From assembly GCA_947259505.1 (NCBI GenBank), contig CAMYLT010000008.1, forward strand, positions 310,001 to 374,000: DNA of 64,000 bases. Direction: 5' to 3'. The translations under genes and the position numbers were made by a program. The DNA is from an uncultured Porticoccus sp. (GTDB taxonomy: Bacteria; Pseudomonadota; Gammaproteobacteria; Pseudomonadales; Porticoccaceae). The notes beneath the pieces were generated by a model. The model saw only the letters and a list, made by a program, of their open reading frames with translations. It did no database searches and had not been told where the DNA came from. Below, piece after piece: positions 9,578 through 19,780 of this stretch (the first letter of the stretch is position 1; each line of letters begins with the position of its first letter).

Positions 9578-10243
9578 ATGGCGAAACTCCTGGTGTTTGA
9601 TTGGGATGGTACGCTGTGTGATTCTCTGTCGAGGATCGTACTGTGCATTCGTTGTGCCGCAGAAGAGGTGGGGTTGCCTGCCCCTACCGATGACGCTTCC
9701 AGGGATATCGTAGGGCTGGGTTTGGTTGATGCGTTGGAAACGCTATTTCCCGGTATTGGTCGTGAGCAGATTTTCGCCATGCGCGACAGTTATTCTCGCC
9801 ATTTCGTGGAGTTTGATCAGGAGCCATCCCCCTTTTTTGATGGCGTATTCGAGACGTTGGAGTCGTTGCGCGAGGAAGGCTATCTGTTGACGGTGGCTAC
9901 AGGAAAAAGTCGTCGCGGGCTGGACAGGGTATTACAGGCACGCGGTTTGACAGATTTTTTTCATGGTAGTCGTTGTGCGGATGAAACGGCGGGCAAGCCT
10001 GACCCTAAGATGCTGTTGGAGCTGATGGCTGAGTTTCGGGTGCCGCCGCTATCGACGCTGATGGTGGGCGATACGGAGTACGATCTTGCGATGGCGGTCA
10101 GCGCTGGTACGCCCAGCGTGGCGGTAAGTTATGGCGCACACCATCCTGGTCGATTGCTGCAATATCAGCCGTTAGCCTGCATTGAACAATTTTCCGAATT
10201 AAAATCAATCATTGAATTATATAAAAAACAAATAGATATGTAG
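9578..10243 (+). CDS. HAD-family hydrolase (phosphoglycolate phosphatase-like)
   Basis: 'LLVFDWDGTLCDS', 'VATGKSRRGLDRVL', 'MVGDTEYDLAMA'. Confidence 0.9.
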   Translation: MAKLLVFDWDGTLCDSLSRIVLCIRCAAEEVGLPAPTDDASRDIVGLGLVDALETLFPGIGREQIFAMRDSYSRHFVEFDQEPSPFFDGVFETLESLREEGYLLTVATGKSRRGLDRVLQARGLTDFFHGSRCADETAGKPDPKMLLELMAEFRVPPLSTLMVGDTEYDLAMAVSAGTPSVAVSYGAHHPGRLLQYQPLACIEQFSELKSIIELYKKQIDM

Positions 10244-10248
10244 TTTAT

Positions 10249-10827
10249 CTACAGTAGGTTATAGTTATTTGTGCGAAGCATTTGGCATAGTCGAATCAAT
10301 GGCAGGCCAATCAATGCAGATGGGTCAGTGCTGTGGATGGCGTCAAACAGGCAGATGCCAAGCCCTTCGCTTCTGAAGCTGCCTGCGCAATTGTAGGGCT
10401 CGTCCCTGTTCAGGTAAGCACAGATCTCTTCATCATCCAGTGTTTTAAACTCGACTTCGGTGGGTACGATATCAACCGTGCAATCCCCGCTCTGACTGTT
10501 CAGTAGTGCCAGCCCTGTTAGAAATAGCACCCGCTTGCCGGATTGAGCTCTAAGTTGCTTGGTCGCGCCCTCAAAATCACCCGGCTTGGTCAAAATCGTT
10601 TGGTCGAGAACGGCCACCTGGTCAGAGCCGATAATCAGGTGAGATGGGAATCTGTCAGTCAGGGCCCTGGCTTTGGCTTCAGAGAGTCGTCGTACCATTG
10701 CCTCCGGGCTTTCCCCGTGGAGCCGCTGTTCATCAATGTCGGGAGCTACGGCCTCAAAGGGCTGCCTCAGTCTTTCCAGCAAGCTTTTGCGATAAACCGA
10801 GGAGGAGGCGAGTACCAGTTTGTGCAT
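10249..10827 (-). CDS. Maf/YceF nucleotide pyrophosphatase
   Basis: 'LVLASSSVYRKSLLERLRQPFEAVAPDIDE', 'LIIGSDQVAVLD'. Confidence 0.93.
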   Translation of the reverse strand: MHKLVLASSSVYRKSLLERLRQPFEAVAPDIDEQRLHGESPEAMVRRLSEAKARALTDRFPSHLIIGSDQVAVLDQTILTKPGDFEGATKQLRAQSGKRVLFLTGLALLNSQSGDCTVDIVPTEVEFKTLDDEEICAYLNRDEPYNCAGSFRSEGLGICLFDAIHSTDPSALIGLPLIRLCQMLRTNNYNLL

Positions 10828-10982
10828 GGATGTTTCCTCTGTAGAAAGCCCGCTATTATATACGGACTGATTTGTCCTTTATCCCGGCATCTGAATGCCG
10901 TTGTGCCAATGCGCTGGAGGCCACGGAATTAAAGGAATTTTTCTTTGACAGATCAAAGTCATATCACTATTATTGCGCGCCT

Positions 10983-11522
10983 ATGTTGACACCCCCTCAG
11001 AGAAGTCAGTTGCCGAGGATTCTGGATCCCAGACGTTTGGCGAATCAGGGTGTGATCCTGGCGGGTCAGGTGGCGCTTGCACATTGTGAAAGATTGCAAG
11101 AGGCAGTACTTGAGGTCAGTGAGCCTATAGATGTCAGTTTGACATTTGAGATCGCTGAACAAGGTCGAAAAGTGGTGCGTGGCCAAGCCAGTACGACTGT
11201 GATGATGGCCTGCCAACGGTGTCTTGAGCCTATTGCGTCGCCAGTGAAGGCGTCAATTCAGCTGGGTATCGTTTGGAGTGAGGATGAAGCAAAAGCACTC
11301 TCCAAAGATCTCGATCCCTGGATTGTAGATGGGGAAGAAGCTGATATATCAGTAATGGTCGAGGATGAGTTGCTATTGGCCTTGCCATTTGTAACATACC
11401 ATCCAGAAGGTCAGTGCCATGTGGTCATACCTTCCGCGATGGGTGAAGAGACCAGTGATGGCGGGAAGGAGAATCCCTTTAGTATTCTGGAGCAACTGAA
11501 AAATAGTGGCTCTGACAATTAA
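10983..11522 (+). CDS. yceD: YceD/DUF177 family protein
   Basis: 'MMACQRCLEPIASPVKASI' motif; immediately upstream of rpmF. Confidence 0.88.
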   Translation: MLTPPQRSQLPRILDPRRLANQGVILAGQVALAHCERLQEAVLEVSEPIDVSLTFEIAEQGRKVVRGQASTTVMMACQRCLEPIASPVKASIQLGIVWSEDEAKALSKDLDPWIVDGEEADISVMVEDELLLALPFVTYHPEGQCHVVIPSAMGEETSDGGKENPFSILEQLKNSGSDN

Positions 11523-11555
11523 CAGATAAAAGACAGTTTTCAGCAGGAGTATAAA

Positions 11556-11735
11556 ATGGCCGTTCAACAGAACCGTAAAACCCGTTCCAAGCGTGGCATG
11601 CGTCGTGCACATGATGCATTGACTGGACCCACTTTGTCCGTCGATCCGGTCAGTGGTGAAAAGCATCTCCGCCACAATGTTACTGCCGACGGTTTCTATC
11701 GCGGCAAGAAAGTGGTTCCTTCAGTCGAAGACTGA
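11556..11735 (+). CDS. rpmF: 50S ribosomal protein L32
   Basis: 59 aa [59 protein letters not shown]; shorter than the ORF-track minimum. Confidence 0.97.
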   Translation: MAVQQNRKTRSKRGMRRAHDALTGPTLSVDPVSGEKHLRHNVTADGFYRGKKVVPSVED

Positions 11736-11761
11736 TATCTAGCAATCCTGAACGTATTTTT

Positions 11762-12799
11762 TTGGCCGACTCTCCTTGTCTCGCCATTGACGCCATGGGC
11801 GGGGACTTTGGTCCCCGCATCACGGTACCTGCGACTCTCGAAATTCTTCGCCAGCAACCTCGTCTGAAGGTTGTTCTGTTCGGCGATAGCCAGCAAATCC
11901 AAGCCCTTCTCGATAACACCTCCGAATCATTTTCCGGGCGTCTGCGTGTGCAACATTGTACCCAGTCAGTCGCCATGGATGAAAAACCCAGTGCGGCTCT
12001 GCGCCACAAACGGGAATCTTCCATGTCGCAAGCGTTGCAGCTGGTTGCAGATGGCGATGCGCAGGCCTGTGTCAGTGCCGGCAATACAGGTGCCCTGATG
12101 GCCATGGCTCTTTTCAAGCTGGGTACGCTGTCGGGTATCAGCCGACCAGCGATCTGCACTCGTATCCCAACCAGTAACGGTTCTACCTATTTGCTTGATC
12201 TGGGCGCGAATCTTGAGTGTTCAGCCAGGCAGCTTTATGAGTTTGCACTGATGTCCTCTCTGGCGGCGTCCACCATTGCCGAACCGACGCCCAAAGTGGG
12301 TTTGCTTAATATCGGTGTTGAAGCGATTAAAGGCCGTCAGGAAATACTGGATGCTGCGGAATTGCTGAAAGCAGATGCCGATCTCAACTATATAGGCTTT
12401 GTGGAAGGCGATGCGTTGTTTGCCGGGGTGGCGGATATCGTCGTCTGTGACGGTTTCAGTGGAAACGTGGCATTGAAAACCGGCGAAGGGGTGGCAAAAA
12501 TGATTCAGGGTCTGCTGCGGCAGGCACTTTCCGAAAGCCTGTTAGCCAGATTAGGGGCGCTGCTTGCCCGGCCAGCGCTAAAACGGCTACTGAAACAGGT
12601 CGATCCAGCCCAATATAATGGGGCCAGTTTGTTGGGATTGCGCAGTGTTGTGGTGAAAAGTCACGGCGGCGCATCTGAGTGGGCATTTTCCCGAGCCATC
12701 GAAGTGGCCATTGGTGAGGTTGAAAAGGATCTTCCAAACCTGATCGAAGGGCGGTTGGCAGATAAAAACAAGCAATCAGAGGTAAGCGATGAAAAATAA
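11762..12799 (+). CDS. plsX: phosphate acyltransferase PlsX
   Basis: TTG start; 'LAIDAMGGDFGPRITVPA', 'SAGNTGALMAMA', 'CDGFSGNVALKTGEG'. Confidence 0.96.
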   Translation: MADSPCLAIDAMGGDFGPRITVPATLEILRQQPRLKVVLFGDSQQIQALLDNTSESFSGRLRVQHCTQSVAMDEKPSAALRHKRESSMSQALQLVADGDAQACVSAGNTGALMAMALFKLGTLSGISRPAICTRIPTSNGSTYLLDLGANLECSARQLYEFALMSSLAASTIAEPTPKVGLLNIGVEAIKGRQEILDAAELLKADADLNYIGFVEGDALFAGVADIVVCDGFSGNVALKTGEGVAKMIQGLLRQALSESLLARLGALLARPALKRLLKQVDPAQYNGASLLGLRSVVVKSHGGASEWAFSRAIEVAIGEVEKDLPNLIEGRLADKNKQSEVSDEK

Positions 12800-13724
12800 T
12801 CTCGCCTTTGTCTTTCCCGGACAGGGCTCACAAAAAATCGGTATGTTGGCCGAACTAGCCCAGAACTACGGCGTGGTCGGCGAAACCTTCGCTGAGGCAT
12901 CTGAAGTGCTCGGCTACGATCTATGGGACTTGGTGCAGAATGGTACCCAAGAAGAAATCACGATGACTGAACGCACCCAGCCGTTGCTGCTGACGGCGAG
13001 CGTTGCCGTTTGGCGCATCTGGCAGCAGGAAAATGGTGCTCAGCCTGTGCTGATGGCCGGACACAGTCTTGGCGAGTGGTCAGCCTTGGTTTGTTCTGGT
13101 GTGGTGGCATTTAAGGATGCGGTAAGGCTGGTCCGCAATCGCGGTGCCTATATGCAGGATGCCGTTGCCCCGGGAGAAGGTGCTATGGCAGCGATTATCG
13201 GCCTTGATGATGACAAGATTAAAGCTGTTTGCGCAGATGCCTGCCAGGGGCAGGAAGTGTCAGCAGTAAACTTTAACTCTCCGGGTCAGGTCGTGATCGC
13301 GGGGAATGCCGCCGCAGTGGAGCGGGCTATCGAAGGCTGCAAGGCAGCGGGGGCAAAACGTGCTATGCCGTTACCCGTTAGCGCGCCTTTCCATACCAGT
13401 CTCATGCAACCTGCTGCGGATCGCTTGGCCAGCGAAATTTTGGCAACAGAATTTTCGGTTCCCCAGGTTTTGGTGGTTCATAATGTCAATGCTAAAACTG
13501 AGGGCGACCCGGAAAAGATCAAACAACTGATGATCGAGCAGATATGCAGCCCGGTACTGTGGGTGGATTGTGTCAACACACTGACCACAAATGGTGTCGA
13601 CACTGTTGTAGAGTGCGGTGCAGGGAAGGTGCTGAGTGGCCTCTGCAAGCGCATTGATCGTTCGGTTAACAGTTATGCTACTGAAGACAATGACAGTTTG
13701 GCCCAAGCCCTGACAGCAGTTTAA
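12789..13724 (+). CDS. fabD: malonyl-CoA-ACP transacylase
   Basis: 'AFVFPGQGSQKIGML', 'MAGHSLGEWSALV'. Confidence 0.97.
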   Translation: MKNNLAFVFPGQGSQKIGMLAELAQNYGVVGETFAEASEVLGYDLWDLVQNGTQEEITMTERTQPLLLTASVAVWRIWQQENGAQPVLMAGHSLGEWSALVCSGVVAFKDAVRLVRNRGAYMQDAVAPGEGAMAAIIGLDDDKIKAVCADACQGQEVSAVNFNSPGQVVIAGNAAAVERAIEGCKAAGAKRAMPLPVSAPFHTSLMQPAADRLASEILATEFSVPQVLVVHNVNAKTEGDPEKIKQLMIEQICSPVLWVDCVNTLTTNGVDTVVECGAGKVLSGLCKRIDRSVNSYATEDNDSLAQALTAV

Positions 13725-13754
13725 CGCTGGGCAACTCATAGATAGGAGAGAAGG

Positions 13755-14498
13755 ATGAGCTTACAGGACAAAGTCGCACTGGTGACCGGTGCTAGCAGAG
13801 GTATTGGCGCCGCCATTGCCGACAGCCTTGGCGCACAGGGCGCCATTGTGATCGGCACCGCCACGTCCGAGTCGGGCGCCGAAAAAATTTCAGCCCGCTT
13901 CGCAGAGAAAGGCATCAAAGGTGTTGGCATGTTATTGGACGTAGCCAGTCAGGCCTCGGTCGATAGCTTGATTGAAGCTGTTACCGAGAATTACGGTGCG
14001 CCACTGATTCTGGTCAACAATGCCGGGATCACCAAAGACAACCTGTTGATGAGAATGAAAGATGAGGAGTGGTTCGATGTCATTGATACCAATCTCAATT
14101 CCATTTACCGCTTGTGCAAGGCCTGCCTGCGTGGGATGACCAAGGCTCGCTGGGGGCGTATCGTCAACATCAGCTCTGTGGTCGGAGCAATGGGGAATGT
14201 TGGGCAGACCAACTACTGCGCCACCAAAGCCGGGGTCGGAGGGTTTACTCGCTCCTTGGCTAAGGAGCTGGGTCCGCGCAATATTACTGTCAATGCTGTA
14301 TCTCCGGGTTTTATTGATACCGATATGACCAAGGAACTGGCGGATGCCCAGCGGGAGGCCATTCTGTCCCAAGTGCCGCTCAATCGTTTGGGTCAGCCGG
14401 AGGAAATTGCTGCAGTGGTGGACTTCTTGATTGGTGAAGGCGGTGCTTATGTCACTGGAGAGAATATCCACGTCAATGGCGGTCTTTATATGGCGTAA
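13755..14498 (+). CDS. fabG: 3-oxoacyl-ACP reductase
   Basis: 'ALVTGASRGIGAAIA', 'NNAGITKDNLLMRMK', 'YCATKAGVGGFTRSLAKE'. Confidence 0.97.
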   Translation: MSLQDKVALVTGASRGIGAAIADSLGAQGAIVIGTATSESGAEKISARFAEKGIKGVGMLLDVASQASVDSLIEAVTENYGAPLILVNNAGITKDNLLMRMKDEEWFDVIDTNLNSIYRLCKACLRGMTKARWGRIVNISSVVGAMGNVGQTNYCATKAGVGGFTRSLAKELGPRNITVNAVSPGFIDTDMTKELADAQREAILSQVPLNRLGQPEEIAAVVDFLIGEGGAYVTGENIHVNGGLYMA

Positions 14499-14669
14499 TG
14501 GCCTGAATATAAAAGAAATTTTAGGTTTTTGTCGAAAGCGGTTACAGAGTGCAGTATTTGAGGTAAAATGCGCGCCTGACATGCCGTCAATAACAGATTT
14601 TTTGTTGTGGGGTGGTTTTATACACCGTGCATCAGAATACTTTCTTAGATACAGGAGAGAATAAATATC

Positions 14670-14906
14670 ATGAGCAGCATCGAAGAACGCGTAGCCAAAA
14701 TGGTTGCTGAACAACTGGGCGTTAAAGAAGAAGATGTTAAACCTGAGTCTTCTTTTGTTGAAGATCTGGGTGCTGACTCCCTGGATACCGTTGAACTGAT
14801 TATGGCTCTGGAAGAGGAATTCGACACTGAAATCCCTGATGAAGAAGCCGAAAAAATCGCTACTGTTCAAAACGCGATTGACTACATCAACACCAACCTT
14901 GGCTAA
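14670..14906 (+). CDS. acpP: acyl carrier protein
   Basis: 78 aa with '[20 protein letters not shown]'. Confidence 0.98.
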   Translation: MSSIEERVAKMVAEQLGVKEEDVKPESSFVEDLGADSLDTVELIMALEEEFDTEIPDEEAEKIATVQNAIDYINTNLG

Positions 14907-14931
14907 TGTTGCTTGGTTGTTGAATAGAAAA

Positions 14932-14960
14932 GGCCGCTCCTTTGCGAGCGGCTTTTTTTG
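14932..14960 (+). terminator. rho-independent terminator after acpP
   Basis: GGCCGCTCCTTTGCGAGCGGCTTTTTTTG. Confidence 0.88.
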
Positions 14961-14999
14961 TTGCTGATTTTTCTTTTCTGGCCGCGCTGATTCACCCTT

Positions 15000-15842
15000 A
15001 TGCGTTCTGGCGATCTCTTCTGCTTGCTCAATGGTAGCTGGACCGATCCTTTCCCGTTAATCGATCGGGGACTGTCATATGGACATGGCTTGTTTGAAAC
15101 CATGCGTCTCTACGGCGGTTCCATTCCGTTGTGGTTACATCATTTACAGCGCCTGTCATTTGGTGCCGATCGCTTGGCGATCAAACTGGATGTTCCACTT
15201 TTACAGTCCTATCTCGATACCCTTCTAGCTAGCTGTCCCCGCGATGGCGTGATAAAAGTCATCTTGACAGCTGGGGTGGGCGGTCGTGGCTATCAGACTA
15301 ACGCTTCCTCTGAACCAAGCTATGTGCTGCTTTGGTTTCCTGTGCCGACATCTTTGATGGAGTGGTCACCGCAAGGGGTTTCCCTAACACTCTGTGAGCA
15401 TCGGTTGCCATCGAACCCGAGGTTGGCTGGTATCAAGCATTTGAATCGACTCGATCAGGTGCTGGCTCGCATGGAATGGCAGAATGAATGTCAAGAGGGG
15501 CTGATGCTGGATCAGCAGGGTAGGGTAATCGAAGGGACGGCAACCAACCTCTTCTGTTTGCGCAAAGGGCGATGGCTGACCCCCAGCCTGCACGACTGTG
15601 GTGTGGCCGGGGTGATGCGCCAGTATTTGCTGGACAGTCTGTTGCCGGGTATGGGCTTATCCGTTTCTGAAGTGGTGCTCAATATAGATGAACTGAGTGC
15701 TATGGATGAATTGTTTGTTTGCAACTCGGTTTCCGGGGTCTGGCCGGTGCGCACCATAGCGGGCGTCGGCAGTTGGCCTGCAGGAACTGGGGTGCAGGCC
15801 ATTCGCTCTCGACTGCAACAGGAATTCCCATGTTACGGCTGA
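15000..15842 (+). CDS. pabC: aminodeoxychorismate lyase
   Basis: 'DRGLSYGHGLFETMR', 'KHLNRLDQVLA', class IV PLP fold; next to mltG. Confidence 0.92.
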   Translation: MRSGDLFCLLNGSWTDPFPLIDRGLSYGHGLFETMRLYGGSIPLWLHHLQRLSFGADRLAIKLDVPLLQSYLDTLLASCPRDGVIKVILTAGVGGRGYQTNASSEPSYVLLWFPVPTSLMEWSPQGVSLTLCEHRLPSNPRLAGIKHLNRLDQVLARMEWQNECQEGLMLDQQGRVIEGTATNLFCLRKGRWLTPSLHDCGVAGVMRQYLLDSLLPGMGLSVSEVVLNIDELSAMDELFVCNSVSGVWPVRTIAGVGSWPAGTGVQAIRSRLQQEFPCYG

Positions 15843-16861
15843 TGCAAAAAGGAATAATTGCGCTGTTATCAGTTCTTTTCCTGGCTTTGATAGCGGCTAA
15901 TTGGCTGCTGAATCATTATCTGGCTACGCCGCTTTTACTTGAGAGTAGTTCTAAAGCTATTCGGGTGTCTCCGGGCACTTCTTTGACATCACAATCCCGT
16001 CAGTTGGCAGATCAGGGCATACTGCAATGGCCGCGACTGTTGACGGTATACGGACGTTTCAGTGGCCAGGCCGATATCAAAGCGGGAGAGTATCTGCTGA
16101 ATCCGGGTGATACCCCACGCGATCTATTGGCAATGTGGGTGAAGGGGGACGTCATTCAATACAGCCTGACGTTTCCAGAAGGACGCCGATTTGCAGATTG
16201 GCTGCTTCTGCTCTCCGGTACAGAGAAGATTAACCATGTGCTTCAGGGTGAGGGTATGGATGAGCTTCTGGTTGAGCTTGACTTAGATGTTAACCACCTT
16301 GAAGGTTGGTTTTTTCCAGACACCTATAGTTTCAGTGCTGGTGATACAGATCGAGATATTCTGCTTCGGGCACATGCCAGGATGATTGCCGTGCTGGAAG
16401 CCGAATGGCAGGGCCGCGCACCCAACTTGCCTTATGAGAGTCCTTACCAGGCGCTGATTATGGCTTCCATCATTGAAAGGGAAACTGGTGCTCCGGACGA
16501 GCGGGGCCAGATCGCTGGTGTATTTGTGCGGCGTTTGCAAAAAGGCATGCGCCTGCAGACAGACCCGACTGTTATCTATGGACTGGGGGATGAGTACAAG
16601 GGCAACATACGACGTAAACACCTCCGCCAGCCGAGTGCCTATAACACGTACCTGATTGATGGGCTGCCGCCTACGCCTATTGCCATGCCCGGTCGTGATG
16701 CCATTCATGCTGCGCTACATCCAGAGCAAGGCGACAGCCTTTATTTTGTTGCCAAGGGTGATGGCAGTCATTACTTTTCTGCTACCCTCGAGGAGCACCA
16801 GAAAGCGGTTAGGGAATTTCAGTTGAAACGGCGTTCGGATTACCGCTCCAGCCCTCAATAA
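15830..16861 (+). CDS. mltG: endolytic transglycosylase MltG
   Basis: '[26 protein letters not shown]', '[10 protein letters not shown]'; start MLRLMQKG. Confidence 0.95.
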   Translation: MLRLMQKGIIALLSVLFLALIAANWLLNHYLATPLLLESSSKAIRVSPGTSLTSQSRQLADQGILQWPRLLTVYGRFSGQADIKAGEYLLNPGDTPRDLLAMWVKGDVIQYSLTFPEGRRFADWLLLLSGTEKINHVLQGEGMDELLVELDLDVNHLEGWFFPDTYSFSAGDTDRDILLRAHARMIAVLEAEWQGRAPNLPYESPYQALIMASIIERETGAPDERGQIAGVFVRRLQKGMRLQTDPTVIYGLGDEYKGNIRRKHLRQPSAYNTYLIDGLPPTPIAMPGRDAIHAALHPEQGDSLYFVAKGDGSHYFSATLEEHQKAVREFQLKRRSDYRSSPQ

Positions 16862-16880
16862 CGGAAACAACTGTCTCAGC

Positions 16881-17522
16881 ATGACCAGTCAAAAGGCACA
16901 ATTTATTACCATTGAAGGCGGTGAGGGTGTGGGAAAAACCACCAATGTCGCCTTCATTCGTCAGTGGCTGGAGCAGCATGGCATCAGTTATGTGGCTTCT
17001 CGGGAACCTGGTGGCACACCACTAGCTGAGGAAATTCGTACGCTGCTGGTAAGTACCAGGGATGAGTCTGTTGACGAAAATACCGAGCTGTTATTGATGT
17101 TTGCTGCGCGCGCTCAACATCTGGCGCAGGTCATTAAGCCTGCTTTGGCAGAGGGGAAATGGGTGCTCTGTGATCGCTTTACTGATGCAACTTTCGCCTA
17201 TCAGGGTGGTGGGCGAGGAATGGCCCTGGAGAAAATTGCACAGTTGGAAAATTTGGTTCAAGGTGAGCTGCGTCCCGATTTGACACTGCTGTTAGACATT
17301 CCGGTTGATCAAGGGATGGCACGGGCTAATGGGCGTGGAGCTCCTGATCGTTTTGAGCTGGAAAAGTTATCCTTTTTCAATGCCGTGAGGGACTGTTACC
17401 TGGCCAGAGCCGCAGCAGACCCAGCCCGTTTTCGCATTATTGACGCATCGCAACCTCTTGAGCAGGTTCAGCAAGATCTAGCGCGTGTTCTACAGCAGTT
17501 TTTTGATTGCATTCATGAGTAG
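16881..17522 (+). CDS. tmk: thymidylate kinase
   Basis: '[15 protein letters not shown]', '[13 protein letters not shown]', '[16 protein letters not shown]'. Confidence 0.97.
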   Translation: MTSQKAQFITIEGGEGVGKTTNVAFIRQWLEQHGISYVASREPGGTPLAEEIRTLLVSTRDESVDENTELLLMFAARAQHLAQVIKPALAEGKWVLCDRFTDATFAYQGGGRGMALEKIAQLENLVQGELRPDLTLLLDIPVDQGMARANGRGAPDRFELEKLSFFNAVRDCYLARAAADPARFRIIDASQPLEQVQQDLARVLQQFFDCIHE

Positions 17523-18462
17523 GCTCATTCAAAAGACATCGATGATGTACTACCCCTGGCAGCGGAACCAGTGGCAGATGCTCGACGGCCTGATTGAAAT
17601 GGACAGGTTGCCCCACGCGATGATGCTTTGTGGCCCGGCCTATATTGGCAAACAACAATTTGCCTCGGTGCTGGCTGGCCGATTGCTCTGTGAAAAACCA
17701 CAGGCGGGGTTTGCCTGCGGTAACTGCAAGCAATGTTTACTGCTCGCTGCCAAAACCCACCCGGATTTACTTTGGCTATTGCCGGAAGAGGAGGGCAAGG
17801 CCATACGTATTGATCCGATACGCTCTCTTGGTCAATTCGTCAGCAAGACTGCCTTGCAACGCGGTAGAAAAGTGGTGGTTATCAGTCCTGCAGAGTCCAT
17901 GAACCTCAATGCGGCCAATGCGCTGCTGAAAAATCTGGAGGAGCCTGCGCCCGGTACCCATGTCATTCTCGTGAGTCATGAACCTTCGCGCCTGCCAGCT
18001 ACGGTGCGTAGTCGCTGTCGTATGATTACCTTCCCGGTTCCACCCCTCTCGGAGGTGGAGAACTGGTTAACACAGGTCAGTGGCAAGAAAGAGAACTTGA
18101 GTGAATTGATGGATTACGCTGGTGGCCGCCCGCTGCTGGCGTTGCAGTTACTGGAATCAGATTTACTGGAAAACAGGCGGACATTTGAACGGCTGTTGGA
18201 TGATGTGGCCGTTGGAGCTATGAACCCTATTGCTGCAGCTGAAAAATGTCTCTCCAGTCCTTCCGTGATGACGGTTGATTGGCTATACAGTCGTGTGGCG
18301 ACTCAGGTCAGGAATGCCGGTGCAATGGGAGCCAGTCCGTTACAATTTCGCTTTCTGGACAAGCTGGTGCAGGTGAAAAGCCGATTGCTGAGTTCAGCAA
18401 ACCCTAATGCCAGTCTATTGTGGGAAGAGCTGATGATGGATTGGCAACGCCTTACACGGTGA
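17515..18462 (+). CDS. holB: DNA polymerase III delta' subunit
   Basis: '[12 protein letters not shown]', '[10 protein letters not shown]'-like zinc site '[19 protein letters not shown]', '[35 protein letters not shown]'. Confidence 0.93.
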   Translation: MSRLIQKTSMMYYPWQRNQWQMLDGLIEMDRLPHAMMLCGPAYIGKQQFASVLAGRLLCEKPQAGFACGNCKQCLLLAAKTHPDLLWLLPEEEGKAIRIDPIRSLGQFVSKTALQRGRKVVVISPAESMNLNAANALLKNLEEPAPGTHVILVSHEPSRLPATVRSRCRMITFPVPPLSEVENWLTQVSGKKENLSELMDYAGGRPLLALQLLESDLLENRRTFERLLDDVAVGAMNPIAAAEKCLSSPSVMTVDWLYSRVATQVRNAGAMGASPLQFRFLDKLVQVKSRLLSSANPNASLLWEELMMDWQRLTR

Positions 18463-18566
18463 TCTACTTCAAATCCTGACATTTTCTTTGTTTTCGCAGT
18501 ATTCAGTAAGGTGGAACGGTCGGTTAAGCCTATAGTACACTAGGCAAAATTACCCTTGGGTTGACT

Positions 18567-18926
18567 ATGAATATGGAAGCATTTGGCGGCAGTGTCAGAA
18601 ACGGTATTCTGAATCTTGCCATCAAAGATGAACATGCCCTCTACGCGGCTTATATGCCCTATGTTCAAAACGGTGGGCTGTTTATCTGTACGCGCAAACA
18701 ATACGTCCTGGGTGATGAAGTCTTTATCTTGCTTGATTTGATGGATGAACCGGAACGCATCCCCGTGACCGGCCGCGTTATCTGGCTTACCCCCAAAGGT
18801 CTTGGTGGTAACCGCAAGGAAGGTGTCGGTATACAGCTGAATGAGCGACACAACAATATCCAGGGTAAAATCGAAACCTATCTGGCGGGATTGATGGAAT
18901 CCGGCAAGCCCACTAACACCATGTAA
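18567..18926 (+). CDS. pilZ: PilZ-domain protein (type IV pilus PilZ)
   Basis: 'NGGLFICTRKQYVLGDEVFILLDLMDEPERIPVTGRVIWLTP'; holB-pilZ-tatD synteny. Confidence 0.88.
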   Translation: MNMEAFGGSVRNGILNLAIKDEHALYAAYMPYVQNGGLFICTRKQYVLGDEVFILLDLMDEPERIPVTGRVIWLTPKGLGGNRKEGVGIQLNERHNNIQGKIETYLAGLMESGKPTNTM

Positions 18927-18948
18927 CGCGGACGTAGCGGTTAACAGC

Positions 18949-19728
18949 GTGTTGGTGGATTCCCACTGTCATCTGGATCATTTAGATCTGGCTGACTATC
19001 AAAACTCCTTATCAGAAATACTGGCAGCGGCTCGCCAACGCGGTGTGCAGCAATTTCTATCTGTGGGTGTTGACCTGGCAACCTCTGCCAAGCTGATTGA
19101 AATGGCTCAATCTTTCCCTGATGTGGTTGTGTCGGTCGGTGTTCACCCGCTACAGCGGGAATTGCCCCCCCTGCCAGAGGTGGCGGAGCTGATTGATCTT
19201 GGCCGTCAGCAGGGAGTTGTCGCTATCGGAGAGACGGGACTCGATAACTACTACGATCAGGATAATGCTGCGTGGCAGGAGCAGAGTTTTATTCGTCACT
19301 TGCAGGCTGCCGCCCAGCTAAAAAAGCCAGTAATCGTTCACACCCGCGATGCGAGAGAGCAAACACTGGCTATTCTCAAGGCCCATGTGGACCAGGAGAT
19401 GGGTGGTGTCATCCACTGCTTCACGGAAAACTGGGAGATGGCTAAGGCGGCCATGGATCTGAATTTCATGATTTCCTTTTCTGGCATCATCACTTTCCGC
19501 AATGCAAAAGAGCTGCGAGAAGTGGTGAGACAGGTGCCGTTGGATAGAATGTTGGTCGAGACCGATGCGCCCTGGCTCGCTCCTGTGCCTTATCGCGGTA
19601 AGCAAAATGAACCCGGGTACGTGGTGGAGGTTGCGAAAATGGTTGCGGAGATTAAGGGGATCGATTGGCAAGAGGTGGCTGAAGTGACAACAGCTAACTT
19701 TCGGAAATGCTTTTTACAGGTCAACTGA
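18949..19728 (+). CDS. TatD family metal-dependent hydrolase
   Basis: 'MLVDSHCHLDHLDL', 'IGETGLDNYY', 'LVETDAPWLAPVPYRGKQNEP'. Confidence 0.94.
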   Translation: MLVDSHCHLDHLDLADYQNSLSEILAAARQRGVQQFLSVGVDLATSAKLIEMAQSFPDVVVSVGVHPLQRELPPLPEVAELIDLGRQQGVVAIGETGLDNYYDQDNAAWQEQSFIRHLQAAAQLKKPVIVHTRDAREQTLAILKAHVDQEMGGVIHCFTENWEMAKAAMDLNFMISFSGIITFRNAKELREVVRQVPLDRMLVETDAPWLAPVPYRGKQNEPGYVVEVAKMVAEIKGIDWQEVAEVTTANFRKCFLQVN

Positions 19729-19742
19729 CTGGTTTGAAGGAA

Positions 19743-19780
19743 GGCCACCCGGTATAGACAATCCCGGGTGGCCGTTTTTT
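19743..19780. terminator. rho-independent terminator after tatD-family gene, in a convergent gap
   Basis: GGCCACCCGGTATAGACAATCCCGGGTGGCCGTTTTTT. Confidence 0.8.

Noticed and set aside
13932-14870. 312-aa minus-strand ORF over fabG/acpP
   Set aside because: Antisense shadow of two clear genes; no recognisable motifs.
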